Below, in pieces: positions 26,731-35,967 of a stretch of DNA of 64,000 bases (the first letter of the stretch is position 1; the number at the start of each line of letters is the position of its first letter). The position numbers were made by a program, and so were the translations under genes. Source of the DNA: Streptomyces sp. NBC_01304 (GTDB lineage: Bacteria; Actinomycetota; Actinomycetes; Streptomycetales; Streptomycetaceae); assembly GCF_035975855.1 (NCBI RefSeq), contig NZ_CP109055.1, positions 9,672,001 through 9,736,000 of the forward strand, given 5' to 3'. The notes under the pieces are model-generated. The model was not told where the DNA came from and did no database searches. It worked only from the letters and a program-made list of their open reading frames with translations.

Positions 26731-29726
26731 GGCTGCACCGGATGACCGTCGCCGCCTTCGGGCCGTTCGGCGGCACTCAGGAGGTCGACTTCGACGCGCT
26801 CGGCGAGGCCGGGATCTTCCTGCTGCACGGGCCGACCGGCGCCGGCAAGACGTCCGTCCTCGACGCCGTCTGCTTCGCCCTGTACGGCTCCGTGCCCGGC
26901 GCCCGCCAGACGCAGGGCGGCACCCTGCGCAGCGACCACGCCGCCGTCGACGTCCGCACCGAGGTATGCCTCGAACTGACCGTCGCCGGGCGGCGGTTGG
27001 AGATCACCCGGCAGCCCGCCTGGATGCGCCCCAAGAGGCGCGGCACCGGCACCACGCCCGAGAAGGCACAGTCCTGGCTGCGCGAGTACGACGCGCCCGA
27101 AGGGGCCTGGAAGGACCTCAGCCGCTCCCACCAGGAGATCGGCGAGGAGATCACGCAGCTGCTCGGCATGAGCAAGGAGCAGTTCTGCCAGGTCGTCCTG
27201 CTGCCCCAGGGCGACTTTGCCCGCTTCCTGCGCGCCGACGCCGAAGCCCGCGGCAAGCTCCTCGGCCGGCTCTTCGACACGCGCCGCTTCGCCGCCGTCG
27301 AGGACCGGCTCGCCGAGCTGCGCCGGGGCACCGAGGCCCGGGTCAAGGCGGGCGACGACCGGCTGCTCGCCGCCGCGCACCGCATGCAGCAGGCGGCGGG
27401 CGACGCGGCGGAACTGCCGCTGCCCGACGTCACGCCCGGCGAACCCGGCCTCGCCCGTGCCGTCCTGATCTGGGCCGCGCAGGCCAGGTCCGGGCTGCGC
27501 GAGCGCCTTGCCGTCGCCCGTGTGGCCGCCGACGCGGCCGAGTCCGCGCAGGTGGCGGCGCAGGCCGAACTGGACGGCGTACGCGAGACGCATCGCCTGC
27601 AGCGCCGCCTCGCCGAGGCCCGCGAGCGGGCCGCCCGGCTGGAGGAGCGCGCCGGTGAACTGCAGGAGCTGCAGACCAGGATGGAGCGCGGCCGCAAGGC
27701 CGAGACCGTCGTGCCCGCGCTGCGGCTGCGCGCCGACGCCGAGGCGGAGCACCGCAGGGCGGCCGCCGCTGAGGAGCACGCCTGCGGCAGGCTGCCCGAC
27801 AGCTTCGCCGGGGCGGGGGCGGCGGGCCTGACTGCCGCCGCCCGCAAGGCACTTGAGGAGCTCGGCGGGCTGGAGTCCGCCCGCCGCGCCGAGCAGCGCC
27901 TCGGCGAACTCGCCGCCGAGCGCGCCGCCCACGACCGGCAGGAGCGCGCGGACCAGGAGGTCCTTCAGGAGGCCGGGGCCTGGCTCGACGGCTGGGACGA
28001 CACGCGCCGCACCCTGCAGGACCGCATCGAGGAGGCCCAGGACGCGGCCACCCGCGGCGAGCACCTTGCGGCCCAACTGGACCAGGCGCAGGCGCAGTTG
28101 GACGCGGCCCGCCGCCGCGACCGGTTGACCGCGCAGGCCGAGACCGCCCAGGAGCGGGCCGTCACGGCCCGCGAGGGTGCCGCCGCCGCGCACGAGCACT
28201 GGCTCGCCCTCAAGGAACAGCGGCTCCAGCACATCGCGGCGGAGCTCGCGGAGGGGCTGCGCGACGGCGAGGCCTGCGCCGTCTGCGGCTCAGCCGAACA
28301 CCCCGCGCCCGCCCGGAAGATCCCGGGCCATGTCGACCGGCAGGCCGAGGAGGCCGCCCTCGCCCGCTATCGGGGCGCCGACGAGGAGCGCGCCGAGGCC
28401 GAGCGCGCGCTGGCCGGCGTACGCGAATCCCTCGCCGCCTCCGCCGCGGCTGCGGGGAATGCCGGCACCGCCGAACTCGGTTCCTCCGTAGCGGAGTTGA
28501 GCACCGAACACGCGCAGGTCCGAGGCCTGGCCGCCGGACTCGCCGCCGCCCGCGAGACCCTTGCCCGCGCCGAGGCCGAACGCGACCGCCGCCTCGCCGC
28601 CCAGCAGGAAGCCGCCACCCGCGCCGCGTCCCGCACCACCCTGCGCGAGACGCTGGACCGCGAACGGGCCCAGCTCCAGGCCGAGTTGGACCAGGCCCGC
28701 GGCGCCGCCGACAGCGTCGCCGCCCGCGCCCACCAGCTCGACCGGCAGGCCGCCCTGCTCACCGAGGCCGCCGACGCGGTACGGGGTGCCGAAGAGGCCG
28801 CGCAGCGCCGCAAGGACGCCGACTCCCGGCTCGCCGACGCCGCCTACCGGGCCGGCTTCGAGACGCCCGAGGACGCGGCCACCGCCGTACTCGACGACCA
28901 CCAACACCGCGAGCTGCAACGCCGCCTGGACGCCTGGCAACAGGAGGAAGCGGCCGTACGCGCCGCCCTCGCCGAACCCGACACCACGGCCGCGGGCCAC
29001 CTCCCGCCCGCCGATCCGGCCGCCGCCCAGTCGGCCGCCGAGAGAGCCGACCGCCGCCTGCGCGAGGCCGGCTCCGCGCGCGACGCCGCCGCCCGGCGCT
29101 GCGCCGAACTCGACCAGCTCTCCCGCCGTGCGGCCGGCGAGGCCCGCGATCTCGCCCCGCTGCGCGCCGAGCACGACCAGGTGGCGCGGCTCGCCGCACT
29201 CACCGCGGGCACCTCGGCGGAGAACGAGCGCAAGATGCGCCTGGAGTCGTACGTCCTCGCCGCCCGCCTCGAACAGGTGGCGGCCGCCGCGACCGTACGC
29301 CTGCAGCGCATGTCGTCCGGCCGCTACACCCTCGTCCACTCCGACGACCGCGCGGGACGCGGTCGTTCGGGCCTCGGCCTGCACGTCGTCGACGCCTGGA
29401 CCGGCCGCGAACGCGACACCGCGACCCTCTCCGGCGGCGAGACCTTCTTCGCCTCGCTCGCCCTCGCCCTCGGCCTCGCCGACGTCGTCACCGACGAGGC
29501 GGGCGGCATGCGCCTGGACACCCTCTTCATCGACGAGGGCTTCGGCAGCCTCGACGACCAGACCCTCGACGAGGTCCTGGACGTCCTCGACTCGCTGCGC
29601 GAACGCGACCGCAGCGTCGGCATCGTCAGCCACGTCGCCGACCTGCGCCGCCGGATCCTCGCGCAGCTGGAAGTGGTGAAGGGGCGGGCGGGGTCGGTGG
29701 TCAGGCAGCGGGAAACCGGGGCCTGA
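26727..29726 (+). CDS. sbcC: Exonuclease SbcCD, ATPase subunit SbcC
   Basis: A 999-residue SMC/Rad50-like ATPase. The N-terminal head has Walker [10 protein letters not shown] (about residues 35-43). Q-loop-type [14 protein letters not shown] follows. Long coiled coils rich in Ala, Glu and Arg flank a central zinc hook CAVCG. The C-terminal head carries the signature [22 protein letters not shown] and Walker [18 protein letters not shown] 26727 overlaps the sbcD stop. Length is normal for actinobacterial SbcC. Confidence 0.96.
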   Translation: MRLHRMTVAAFGPFGGTQEVDFDALGEAGIFLLHGPTGAGKTSVLDAVCFALYGSVPGARQTQGGTLRSDHAAVDVRTEVCLELTVAGRRLEITRQPAWMRPKRRGTGTTPEKAQSWLREYDAPEGAWKDLSRSHQEIGEEITQLLGMSKEQFCQVVLLPQGDFARFLRADAEARGKLLGRLFDTRRFAAVEDRLAELRRGTEARVKAGDDRLLAAAHRMQQAAGDAAELPLPDVTPGEPGLARAVLIWAAQARSGLRERLAVARVAADAAESAQVAAQAELDGVRETHRLQRRLAEARERAARLEERAGELQELQTRMERGRKAETVVPALRLRADAEAEHRRAAAAEEHACGRLPDSFAGAGAAGLTAAARKALEELGGLESARRAEQRLGELAAERAAHDRQERADQEVLQEAGAWLDGWDDTRRTLQDRIEEAQDAATRGEHLAAQLDQAQAQLDAARRRDRLTAQAETAQERAVTAREGAAAAHEHWLALKEQRLQHIAAELAEGLRDGEACAVCGSAEHPAPARKIPGHVDRQAEEAALARYRGADEERAEAERALAGVRESLAASAAAAGNAGTAELGSSVAELSTEHAQVRGLAAGLAAARETLARAEAERDRRLAAQQEAATRAASRTTLRETLDRERAQLQAELDQARGAADSVAARAHQLDRQAALLTEAADAVRGAEEAAQRRKDADSRLADAAYRAGFETPEDAATAVLDDHQHRELQRRLDAWQQEEAAVRAALAEPDTTAAGHLPPADPAAAQSAAERADRRLREAGSARDAAARRCAELDQLSRRAAGEARDLAPLRAEHDQVARLAALTAGTSAENERKMRLESYVLAARLEQVAAAATVRLQRMSSGRYTLVHSDDRAGRGRSGLGLHVVDAWTGRERDTATLSGGETFFASLALALGLADVVTDEAGGMRLDTLFIDEGFGSLDDQTLDEVLDVLDSLRERDRSVGIVSHVADLRRRILAQLEVVKGRAGSVVRQRETGA

Positions 29727-29850
29727 TCCGTCGCCGGACCCCCGCACGGCCCGTCGGCCGGGCGCGGTGCGACCGACCGAGGCCCGGTCAGGTCAAGCAG
29801 GAGCAGGGCGTCGCGTCGTGTGTGCCTGCGTCCCCGCCCGGTGGCCGAGC

Positions 29851-29866
29851 TGAGTACCGATACTCA
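29851..29866. promoter_or_regulatory. Dyad TGAGTA-N4-TACTCA
   Basis: A perfect 6-bp inverted repeat with a CCGA spacer lies 60 bp upstream of the ATG of the following membrane protein, in the 200-bp gap after sbcC. It is a plausible operator or promoter element; the binding protein is unknown. Confidence 0.45.
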
Positions 29867-29926
29867 TGCCTTACACCGCCGACGACGGGACGATGGCCGC
29901 AGCATCGGGCGAACGGGGGAGGCGGC

Positions 29927-30697
29927 ATGGGCAACAAGGTCGTGGGGGCGTTCGTGGTCGCGGGGGCCGCGGTTGTCGCGCTGGTGATCGCGTACGCCGT
30001 GGGGGCGCCGCCCGAGTTGGTGCTGGGAGTGGGTGCGGCGGCACTCGGACTGCTGTGGCTGCTCCTGCTCCTGACCACACCCTGGAACCTCTACTTCCGC
30101 GCGCACGCGGTCCTCGCCGAGATCGGGATCAGCAGGGAGAAGGGCCTCGTCGTCTCCGCGGAACGCGACGTCGAGGCCCGGCGGATCGCCCGCATGATGC
30201 TGCGGGTCGCCGTGGCGGGCCACCTGGTCACGGCCGCCGCCGCGCTGTCCGCCGGGCTCCTGGCCGGACGCGCCCTCGGCTACTGGTTCGCCGGATTCTT
30301 CCTGCTCAGTACGGCTTTCCGCCCGGCCGGCGCCTACTTCGACCAGCTCAGGCGGCGCCTCGGCCTGCTCCTGCGGGACGTGAAGTATCCCCGCGAGGAC
30401 GTGGTCGAGCTCCGCGCACAGGTCGATCAGACCCTGACCGGCCTGCGGACACTGGAGGACAAGGCCGAGGAGCAGTACCGCGCCCTGGCCGAACTCCGCC
30501 GCGCCCACGACGCCTTGACGATGACGGCGTACCAGCGTGCCGACGAATCCGACCGCCGCTTCACCGCGCTGACAAGGAAGTTCGAGGACACGGTGGACCG
30601 GCTGACGGACAACGAGGAGATCATCACCGGGCTGAAGGCGTTCCTGCGGCTGTTGCGGTCGGACCGTGGGGTGGAGGGGCCGGTGGTCGCCCCCTAG
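29927..30697 (+). CDS. Membrane protein with C-terminal coiled coil, unknown
   Basis: A 256-residue protein starting at ATG 29927, preceded by GGGGGAGG. It has two N-terminal transmembrane helices (VVGAFVVAGAAVVALVIAYAV; LVLGVGAAALGLLWLLLLL), a cytoplasmic basic segment, a second hydrophobic hairpin (LVTAAAALSAGLLAG; YWFAGFFLLST), then about 100 residues of charged heptad-like helix (VDQTLTGLRTLEDKAEEQYRAL...). The topology suggests a membrane-anchored coiled-coil scaffold. No known family recognised. Confidence 0.75.
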   Translation: MGNKVVGAFVVAGAAVVALVIAYAVGAPPELVLGVGAAALGLLWLLLLLTTPWNLYFRAHAVLAEIGISREKGLVVSAERDVEARRIARMMLRVAVAGHLVTAAAALSAGLLAGRALGYWFAGFFLLSTAFRPAGAYFDQLRRRLGLLLRDVKYPREDVVELRAQVDQTLTGLRTLEDKAEEQYRALAELRRAHDALTMTAYQRADESDRRFTALTRKFEDTVDRLTDNEEIITGLKAFLRLLRSDRGVEGPVVAP

Positions 30698-30701
30698 CCG
30701 G

Positions 30702-31148
30702 CTAGTGCCCGATCGCCCGCCGAGGCAGCGGCGACGAGTAGACGACGCTGGTGGTGACCGAGCCCAGGGCGCCGATCTTGCCCGAGACCTCTTCGAGGTG
30801 GCTCATCGAGGCCGCCGCGACCTTGATGACGAAGCAGTCGTCGCCGGTCACGTGGTGGGCCTCCAGGATCTCCGGGGTCACCTCGACGAGGTCGTGGAAC
30901 GGCTTGTAGTTGCCGTTCGGATAGCGCAGCCGCACGAAGGCGAGGATGGGCAGGCCTATCCGGTCCGGGTCGACCACCGCCGCGTACCCCTGGATCACCC
31001 CCGCCTCCTCCAGGCGGCGCACCCGCTCGGTCACCGCGCTCGGTGACATGGAGACGGCGCGGGCCAGCTCGGCGAAGCTGGCCCGGCCCTCGCGCTGCAG
31101 GACTTCGAGGATGCGCCAGTCGGTGGCGTCAGGGGAATACGCGGTCAT
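30702..31148 (-). CDS. Lrp/AsnC-family regulator
   Basis: A 148-residue protein with an N-terminal helix-turn-helix (DWRILEVLQREGRASFAELARAVSMSPSAVTERVRRLEEAGVI) and a C-terminal RAM effector domain (LPILAFVRLRYPNGNYKPFHDLVEVTPEILEAHHVTGDDCFVIKVAAASMSHLEEV). ATG 31148. Its 3' end nearly touches the coiled-coil membrane gene. It is divergent from a rhodanese gene; in Streptomyces this pairing usually means the regulator controls the rhodanese, and a dyad covers the rhodanese -10 region. Confidence 0.92.
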   Translation of the reverse strand: MTAYSPDATDWRILEVLQREGRASFAELARAVSMSPSAVTERVRRLEEAGVIQGYAAVVDPDRIGLPILAFVRLRYPNGNYKPFHDLVEVTPEILEAHHVTGDDCFVIKVAAASMSHLEEVSGKIGALGSVTTSVVYSSPLPRRAIGH

Positions 31149-31226
31149 GGCGCAGAGACTGCAGGGGAATCCCCGGTGAAGCAAGAGGGCTGCCGTGGAT
31201 CGTCCCTTCACTGTGATGATCGCTGG

Positions 31227-31240
31227 CCATAGATTTATGG
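31227..31240 (+). promoter_or_regulatory. Rhodanese promoter with dyad CCATA-N4-TATGG
   Basis: CCATA (31227-31231) and TATGG (31236-31240) form an inverted repeat. It encloses TAGATT (31230-31235), a -10 candidate 7 nt before ATG 31243, so the mRNA would be leaderless. Binding by the divergent Lrp-family protein here would block the promoter. A second palindrome, GGGGA-A-TCCCC, lies at 31164-31174 near the Lrp start. Confidence 0.5.
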
Positions 31241-31242
31241 GC

Positions 31243-31737
31243 ATGACGAACAACGCACAGCAGCTCGCCACCGCCGAGAACCCCGTCCTCCGCGTCGCCC
31301 CGGCGTCGCCCGCCGCGGCCGCCGCCTACTTCGGCGCCTCGCTCGCCTTCCACGCCGATGTCTCCGACGTCGCCGCCGCCCTCGCCGCCGACGCGGAGCC
31401 GGGCTTCGTGGTCCTCGACTCGCGCTCCACCGAGTCCTGGGACCAGGGCCACGTCCCCGGCGCGATCCACCTGCCCACCGCGCTCATCGCCGAGCAGGCC
31501 GAGCAGCTCCTCGACAAGAACGTCCCGGTCGTCACGTACTGCTGGGGCCCCGGCTGCAACGGCGCCACCCGCGCCGCGCTCGCCCTCGCCCAGCTCGGCT
31601 ACCAGGTCAAGGAAATGCTCGGCGGTTTCGAGTACTGGGCCCGTGAGGGCTTCGCCTACGAGACCTGGGAGGGCCCGGCCCAGCGCGAGAAGGACGCGCT
31701 GACCGCCCCCGTGGACTCGGAAAACTGCGGTTGCTGA
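31243..31737 (+). CDS. Rhodanese-like sulfurtransferase
   Basis: A 164-residue single rhodanese domain. It contains FVVLDSRSTESWDQGHVPGAIHLP and the active-site loop VVTYCWGPGCNGATRAALALAQLGY with the catalytic Cys in YCWGPGC. The tail ends CGC, giving two further Cys. Rhodaneses transfer sulfane sulfur; a specific acceptor is not indicated. ATG 31243 is chosen over ATG 31237 (MGMTNN). It is divergent from an Lrp/AsnC regulator. Confidence 0.9.
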   Translation: MTNNAQQLATAENPVLRVAPASPAAAAAYFGASLAFHADVSDVAAALAADAEPGFVVLDSRSTESWDQGHVPGAIHLPTALIAEQAEQLLDKNVPVVTYCWGPGCNGATRAALALAQLGYQVKEMLGGFEYWAREGFAYETWEGPAQREKDALTAPVDSENCGC

Positions 31738-31783
31738 CATGCGCCACAACGCCCCGCACGGCGTGAGGTGCAGCGAGCACACC

Positions 31784-31814
31784 GAAGGGCAGCCGCCCGC
31801 CGCGGCTGCCCTTC
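31784..31814. terminator. Bidirectional terminator, 13-bp perfect stem
   Basis: GAAGGGCAGCCGC (31784-31796) and GCGGCTGCCCTTC (31802-31814) pair perfectly around a 5-nt loop. It sits between the convergent rhodanese and ABC permease genes and can serve both. Confidence 0.85.
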
Positions 31815-31833
31815 CTCAGGTACGTACGTCCCA

Positions 31834-33174
31834 CTAGGCCGCCAGCGCGACCGCCTCCACGGCAGGTGTACGCAGGGTCCGCCGGGCCGTTCCGAGGCTC
31901 GTGCCCAGCGTCGCGGCAGCAGCGACAGCGACCACGGTCAGCCAGATCCCGAGGCCCTGTCCGGGCCAGACCGCGTCGGTCCGCACCATGGTGAAGGGCA
32001 GGATCCCCGCGAGCGCGGCCACCGTTCCGAAGAACACCCCGGTCACGGTCAGCACCAGACTCTCGACGCCCACCATCCCCAGGACCTGTCCGGGCGTGGC
32101 CCCGGCCAGCCGCTGCTGGCCGAATTCGCGGCCGCGGTAGGACGTGGCGGCGTACAGGGTGTTGATCAGCATGATGCAGCAGAAGGCGACGATGATGCCG
32201 ACGACGACGAAGTTGAGCGTCTCGAGGTTCTTCGCGTCGATCGACTTCGGCAGCCCCGATGCCTTGATCGCGTCGCTCTCCACGGCCTGCATGTAGAGCG
32301 TGGCCGTCGCGAGACCGGTGAACATGATCAGCGGCATCAGGACACCCGCCAACTGCCCGGCCCGCTGCCGCATGTTGTGCACGGTCAGGTAGCCGCTCGC
32401 GCCGGCCAGGGCCGTGATCGGTCCCTCCAGGCGGGCAAGGAGTGCGCGCAGGAGCTGGGGCGAGAGCAGGGCGAAGCCGACGGAGAGCAGGATCGTGCCG
32501 TATGCCGGGGCCGCCATCAGCGCCTCGAAGTCGGCGTCGAACGCGAAGGTCGAGCACACCCCGAGGGCGCCGACGACGAGGGCCGAGTAGGTGAAGAACT
32601 TCCTTGCCCGGCCCCGCTGTTGACCCTGGATCCCGGCCGCCGCCCGCGTGGCCCGGCGCACCGCGAGGAAGGCCGCGCCCACCGACGCGAGCAGGGTGAC
32701 GTCGATGCCCGAGAGCAGGGCGATCGGACCGAAGCTGTAGTCGACGCCCGCAGCGACCTGGCCGCTGTCCTGGAACACATCGAGCAGCGCCTGCCCGGCG
32801 AACATCGCGGGCCCGATCGCAAGGAGCGCGCCGACCAGACCGACGACGGCCGCCTCGCCCACGATCATGCGCTTGATCTGCGCCGGGGTCGCCCCCGTGT
32901 TGCGCAACAGGCCGATCTCGGCAGAGCGTTGGCGCACATTGACGGTCAGTGTGGAGGCGACGGCGAAGAACACGAGCAGCGTGCCGTAGCCGCCGACGAC
33001 GCTCGCCGACGTGGTCAGCGCCTCCGCGCTCACCTTGTCGACGCCCGCACCGGACGCCGTGTCGTGCAGCGAGTTGAACGTCATGATGATCGTGGCACCG
33101 AGGAACGCGGACAGCAGCGTCGCGAAGAAGCGGCCGGGCCGCTGCCGGATGGACCGCATGGCCAGAGCGAACAT
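31834..33174 (-). CDS. FtsX/MacB-type ABC transporter permease
   Basis: A 446-residue permease with two FtsX-like halves: helix, short loop, VFFAVASTLTVNVRQRSAEIGLLRNTGATPAQIKRMIVGEA in the first half, and FCCIMLINTLYAATSYRGREFGQQRLAGATPGQVLGMVGVESL in the second. About 8-10 transmembrane helices. This two-half layout is usual for Streptomyces peptide- or lipid-acting exporters of the MacB superfamily. It follows its ATPase gene by 3 bp in one operon. There is no two-component system next to it. Confidence 0.9.
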   Translation of the reverse strand: MFALAMRSIRQRPGRFFATLLSAFLGATIIMTFNSLHDTASGAGVDKVSAEALTTSASVVGGYGTLLVFFAVASTLTVNVRQRSAEIGLLRNTGATPAQIKRMIVGEAAVVGLVGALLAIGPAMFAGQALLDVFQDSGQVAAGVDYSFGPIALLSGIDVTLLASVGAAFLAVRRATRAAAGIQGQQRGRARKFFTYSALVVGALGVCSTFAFDADFEALMAAPAYGTILLSVGFALLSPQLLRALLARLEGPITALAGASGYLTVHNMRQRAGQLAGVLMPLIMFTGLATATLYMQAVESDAIKASGLPKSIDAKNLETLNFVVVGIIVAFCCIMLINTLYAATSYRGREFGQQRLAGATPGQVLGMVGVESLVLTVTGVFFGTVAALAGILPFTMVRTDAVWPGQGLGIWLTVVAVAAAATLGTSLGTARRTLRTPAVEAVALAA

Positions 33175-33177
33175 GGC

Positions 33178-34011
33178 TCACACCCCCATCGAGGTGTCGT
33201 AGGAGTTGCTGTCCTGCGGGCCGGCGACGACGTCGCCCAGGTGCGCCAGGCGCTCTGCCACCGCGTCCACCGTCGGCGCGTGCATCTCGCCCGCGATCCG
33301 GCCGTCCGCGAGGAACAGCACGGAGTCCGCGTACGAGGCCGCCACCGGGTCGTGCGTCACCATCACCACGGTCCGGCCGTGCACCCGCACCGCCTCCTGG
33401 AGCAGCCGAAGCACCTCGCGGGCACTACGGGTGTCGAGCGCGCCGGTCGGCTCGTCCGCGAAGATCACGCTCGGCTCGGTGACCAGGGCGCGGGCGATCG
33501 CGACGCGCTGGCGCTGGCCGCCGGACAGCTGGTCGGGGCGGTGCCCGAGCCGGTCGCCGAGGCCGACCTGGGCAAGGATCTCCCGCGCCCGGCCGTGGTC
33601 GATGCGGCGGCCCGCGAGCTTCAGCGGGAGCGTGGTGTTCTGCGCGACGGTGAGCGTGGGCAGCAGGTTGTACTGCTGGAAGACGAAGCCGATCCGACGG
33701 CGCCGGAACTTCGTCAGCGCGGCCTCGCTGCCGCCCGTCATCTCCTCGCCGTCCACCACCACGATGCCGCTGTCCGGCCGGTCGAGGCCCGCCGCGCACT
33801 GCAGCAGCGTCGACTTGCCGGAACCGGACGGGCCCATCACGGCGGTGAAGGTTCCGGCGGTCAGGCTCAGCGTGACGCCGTCCAGCGCGGTCACCGCATT
33901 GGCTGCCCTTTCGGCGGTCTCCCCGCCGCCATAGGTCTTGCTCACCTTCACCAGGCGCAGAGCCTCCGAACTGCGCCTCGCGGGCTCGCTCTTGCTCGAT
34001 CGACGAAACAT
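33178..34011 (-). CDS. MacB/LolD-type ABC transporter ATPase
   Basis: A 277-residue ATPase with Walker A MGPSGSGKST, Q-loop FVFQQYNLLPTLTV, signature LSGGQRQRVAIARAL, Walker B VIFADEPTGALD and H-loop MVTHD. The wording of these motifs is that of the MacB/LolD/FtsE subfamily. It has an unusual 15-residue basic N-terminus and a 30-residue C-terminal extension. First gene of a two-gene exporter operon; substrate unknown. Confidence 0.94.
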   Translation of the reverse strand: MFRRSSKSEPARRSSEALRLVKVSKTYGGGETAERAANAVTALDGVTLSLTAGTFTAVMGPSGSGKSTLLQCAAGLDRPDSGIVVVDGEEMTGGSEAALTKFRRRRIGFVFQQYNLLPTLTVAQNTTLPLKLAGRRIDHGRAREILAQVGLGDRLGHRPDQLSGGQRQRVAIARALVTEPSVIFADEPTGALDTRSAREVLRLLQEAVRVHGRTVVMVTHDPVAASYADSVLFLADGRIAGEMHAPTVDAVAERLAHLGDVVAGPQDSNSYDTSMGV

Positions 34012-34214
34012 GGTCCCATCCCTCTCTGCCAGGCATTTCCTGTGGTGCCGGGCACTGTCCGCGCCTCGATTACGAAGCTACGGGCGGGGGCGGGCGGGCA
34101 CATTGGGCGTACGTCCCCAAGTCAGGGGTGGTGCTGGGTACACCCCCGCGGGGGCCTGGCCTCCTGCGCGCATGGCTCTGGACTCCTTTGCCGGCCGGCC
34201 TCAGGCTGTGCCGG

Positions 34215-35111
34215 GTGGACTCTCCCCTCGTGACCGTCCTGCTGCCGCTCGTGCTCGCCGTGGTCATGTTCGGGCTCGGCATGAGCCTCACCGTCGCGGA
34301 CTTCCGCAGGGTGGCCGACTATCCGCGGACCGTCGCCGTCGCGCTCGGCTGTCAGCTGGTGCTGCTGCCCTTCGTCTGCTTCGGCCTCGTGGAGGCCTTC
34401 GGGCTCGCGGCGGCGCCCGCCGTGGGGATGATGCTGCTCGCCGCGTCGCCCGGCGGCACGATGGCCAACGTCTACAGCCATCTCTTCGGCGGCGACGTGG
34501 CCCTCAACATCACGCTCACGGCCATCAATTCGGTGCTCGCCGTCGTCACGCTGCCGCTGGTGGTGAACCTGGCGATCGACCACTTCGACCCGGCGGGGTC
34601 GGGCGACTCGGTGGGGCTGCAGTTCACCAAGACCGTCCAGGTCTTCGCGCTGATCCTGGTGCCGGTGGCCGTGGGGATGTGGGTACGCGCCCGCCGCGAG
34701 GCCTTCGCGTTGCGGGCCGAACGCCCGGTGAAGGTGCTCTGCCTGACCATCCTGGCCGTGATCATCGTGGCGGCCCTGCTCGCCGAGCGCGGCAATGTCG
34801 GCGAGTACACGGTCGAGGTCGGTCCGGTGGCGGCGCTGCTCAGCGTGGTCTCCCTCGCCGCGGGGTACGGCGCGGCCCGGGTGTCGCGGGCGGGGCACGC
34901 GCAGTCGGTGGCGGCCTGCTTCGAGATCGGCATGCACAACACCTCCCTCGCCCTGACCATCGCGCTGAGCCCGTCCCTCCTGGACAGCACCGAGATGGCG
35001 GTGCCGGCCGCGGTGTACGGGATCCTGATGTACTTCACCGCCGGGGCGGCCGGGTTGCTGCTGCGACGGGTGGGGGAGCGGCAGAAGTCGGGGGCGCGGG
35101 GCGGCGGTTAG
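34215..35111 (+). CDS. Bile acid:sodium symporter (BASS) family transporter
   Basis: A 298-residue membrane protein with about 9-10 helices. BASS signatures are VVMFGLGMSLTVADFRRVADYPR near the N-terminus, LLAASPGGTMANVYSHLFGGDVALNITLTAINSVLAVVTLPLV in the first core motif, and ACFEIGMHNTSLALTIALS in the second. The natural substrate of bacterial members is often unknown (keto acids, sulfonates). GTG 34215 fits family N-termini; an upstream ATG at 34128 would add an unlikely Pro/Leu-rich leader, and GTG 34230 is also possible. It lies 9 bp upstream of the MOSC gene. Confidence 0.9.
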   Translation: MDSPLVTVLLPLVLAVVMFGLGMSLTVADFRRVADYPRTVAVALGCQLVLLPFVCFGLVEAFGLAAAPAVGMMLLAASPGGTMANVYSHLFGGDVALNITLTAINSVLAVVTLPLVVNLAIDHFDPAGSGDSVGLQFTKTVQVFALILVPVAVGMWVRARREAFALRAERPVKVLCLTILAVIIVAALLAERGNVGEYTVEVGPVAALLSVVSLAAGYGAARVSRAGHAQSVAACFEIGMHNTSLALTIALSPSLLDSTEMAVPAAVYGILMYFTAGAAGLLLRRVGERQKSGARGGG

Positions 35112-35120
35112 TGTGATCGC

Positions 35121-35957
35121 ATGGCTAGCGTCGTCGATTTGATCACCTATCCCGTCAAAGGGTGCGCGGGGGTCCGGGTATCCCAGGCCCAGCTCACCCC
35201 GGCCGGGCTGCCGCATGACCGCAGCTTCATGGTCACCGACACCGGGGGAGTGTTCCGCAGCCAGCGCAGGGACCCCCGGCTCGCGCTGATCCGGCCCGAG
35301 CCGAGCCCCGACGGCGAGCGGCTCACGCTGCGGGCGCCGGGGCAGGAACCCCTGGAAGTCGCGGTGGACCTCGAATCGGCGCGCGGCGACGTGGAGTTGT
35401 TCGGCGAGCCGTTCCGCGCCATCGACCAGGGGGCGGCCGTCGCCCGTTGGCTGTCCGACTTCCTGGGCAAGGACAGCCGGCTCGTACGCGTACCGCCCGA
35501 GCACGACCGGATCGCCGACGGCCTCACCCCCGGCACCTCGGGCTGGGCCGACAGCAGCCCCCTCCACATGATCTCCCTGGCCAGCCTCGACGAACTCAAC
35601 CGGCGCATCACCGAGGCGGGCCGCGACCCCCTGCCGATGAGCCGCTTCCGTCCCAACATCGTGGTCGACGGCTGGAGTGAGCCGCACCGCGAGGACCTGG
35701 CCCGCCACATCGAGGTCGGCGACACCGCGCTCGCCTTCGCCAAGCTCGCCGTGCGCTGCGCCGTCACCCTCGTCGACCAGGACACGGGAGCCAAGCCGGG
35801 CCCGGAACCGCTGCGGACCCTCGCCACCTATCGGCGCGGGCCCGACAAAGGCGTGATCTTCGGCTCGAAGTTCTCGGTGCTGCGGACGGGGAAGCTGGGA
35901 CTCGGGGACGAACTGGGTGTCACGGCTTGGGAGTCGCATACCGGTACGGGCTCTTAG
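35121..35957 (+). CDS. MOSC domain protein (mARC/YcbX-like)
   Basis: A 278-residue protein: an N-terminal MOSC beta-barrel domain (LITYPVKGCAGVRVSQAQLTPAGLPHDRSFMVTD) and a C-terminal MOSC domain with RFRPNIVVDG and the conserved Cys in LAVRCAVTLVDQDTG, the likely molybdenum ligand. The family includes Mo-cofactor sulfurase tails and mARC reductases of N-hydroxylated compounds. No 2Fe-2S domain is fused. TAGTGT lies just before ATG 35121, suggesting leaderless expression, although the 9-bp gap also allows read-through from the symporter gene. Confidence 0.92.
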   Translation: MASVVDLITYPVKGCAGVRVSQAQLTPAGLPHDRSFMVTDTGGVFRSQRRDPRLALIRPEPSPDGERLTLRAPGQEPLEVAVDLESARGDVELFGEPFRAIDQGAAVARWLSDFLGKDSRLVRVPPEHDRIADGLTPGTSGWADSSPLHMISLASLDELNRRITEAGRDPLPMSRFRPNIVVDGWSEPHREDLARHIEVGDTALAFAKLAVRCAVTLVDQDTGAKPGPEPLRTLATYRRGPDKGVIFGSKFSVLRTGKLGLGDELGVTAWESHTGTGS

Positions 35958-35967
35958 CATGATCGCC

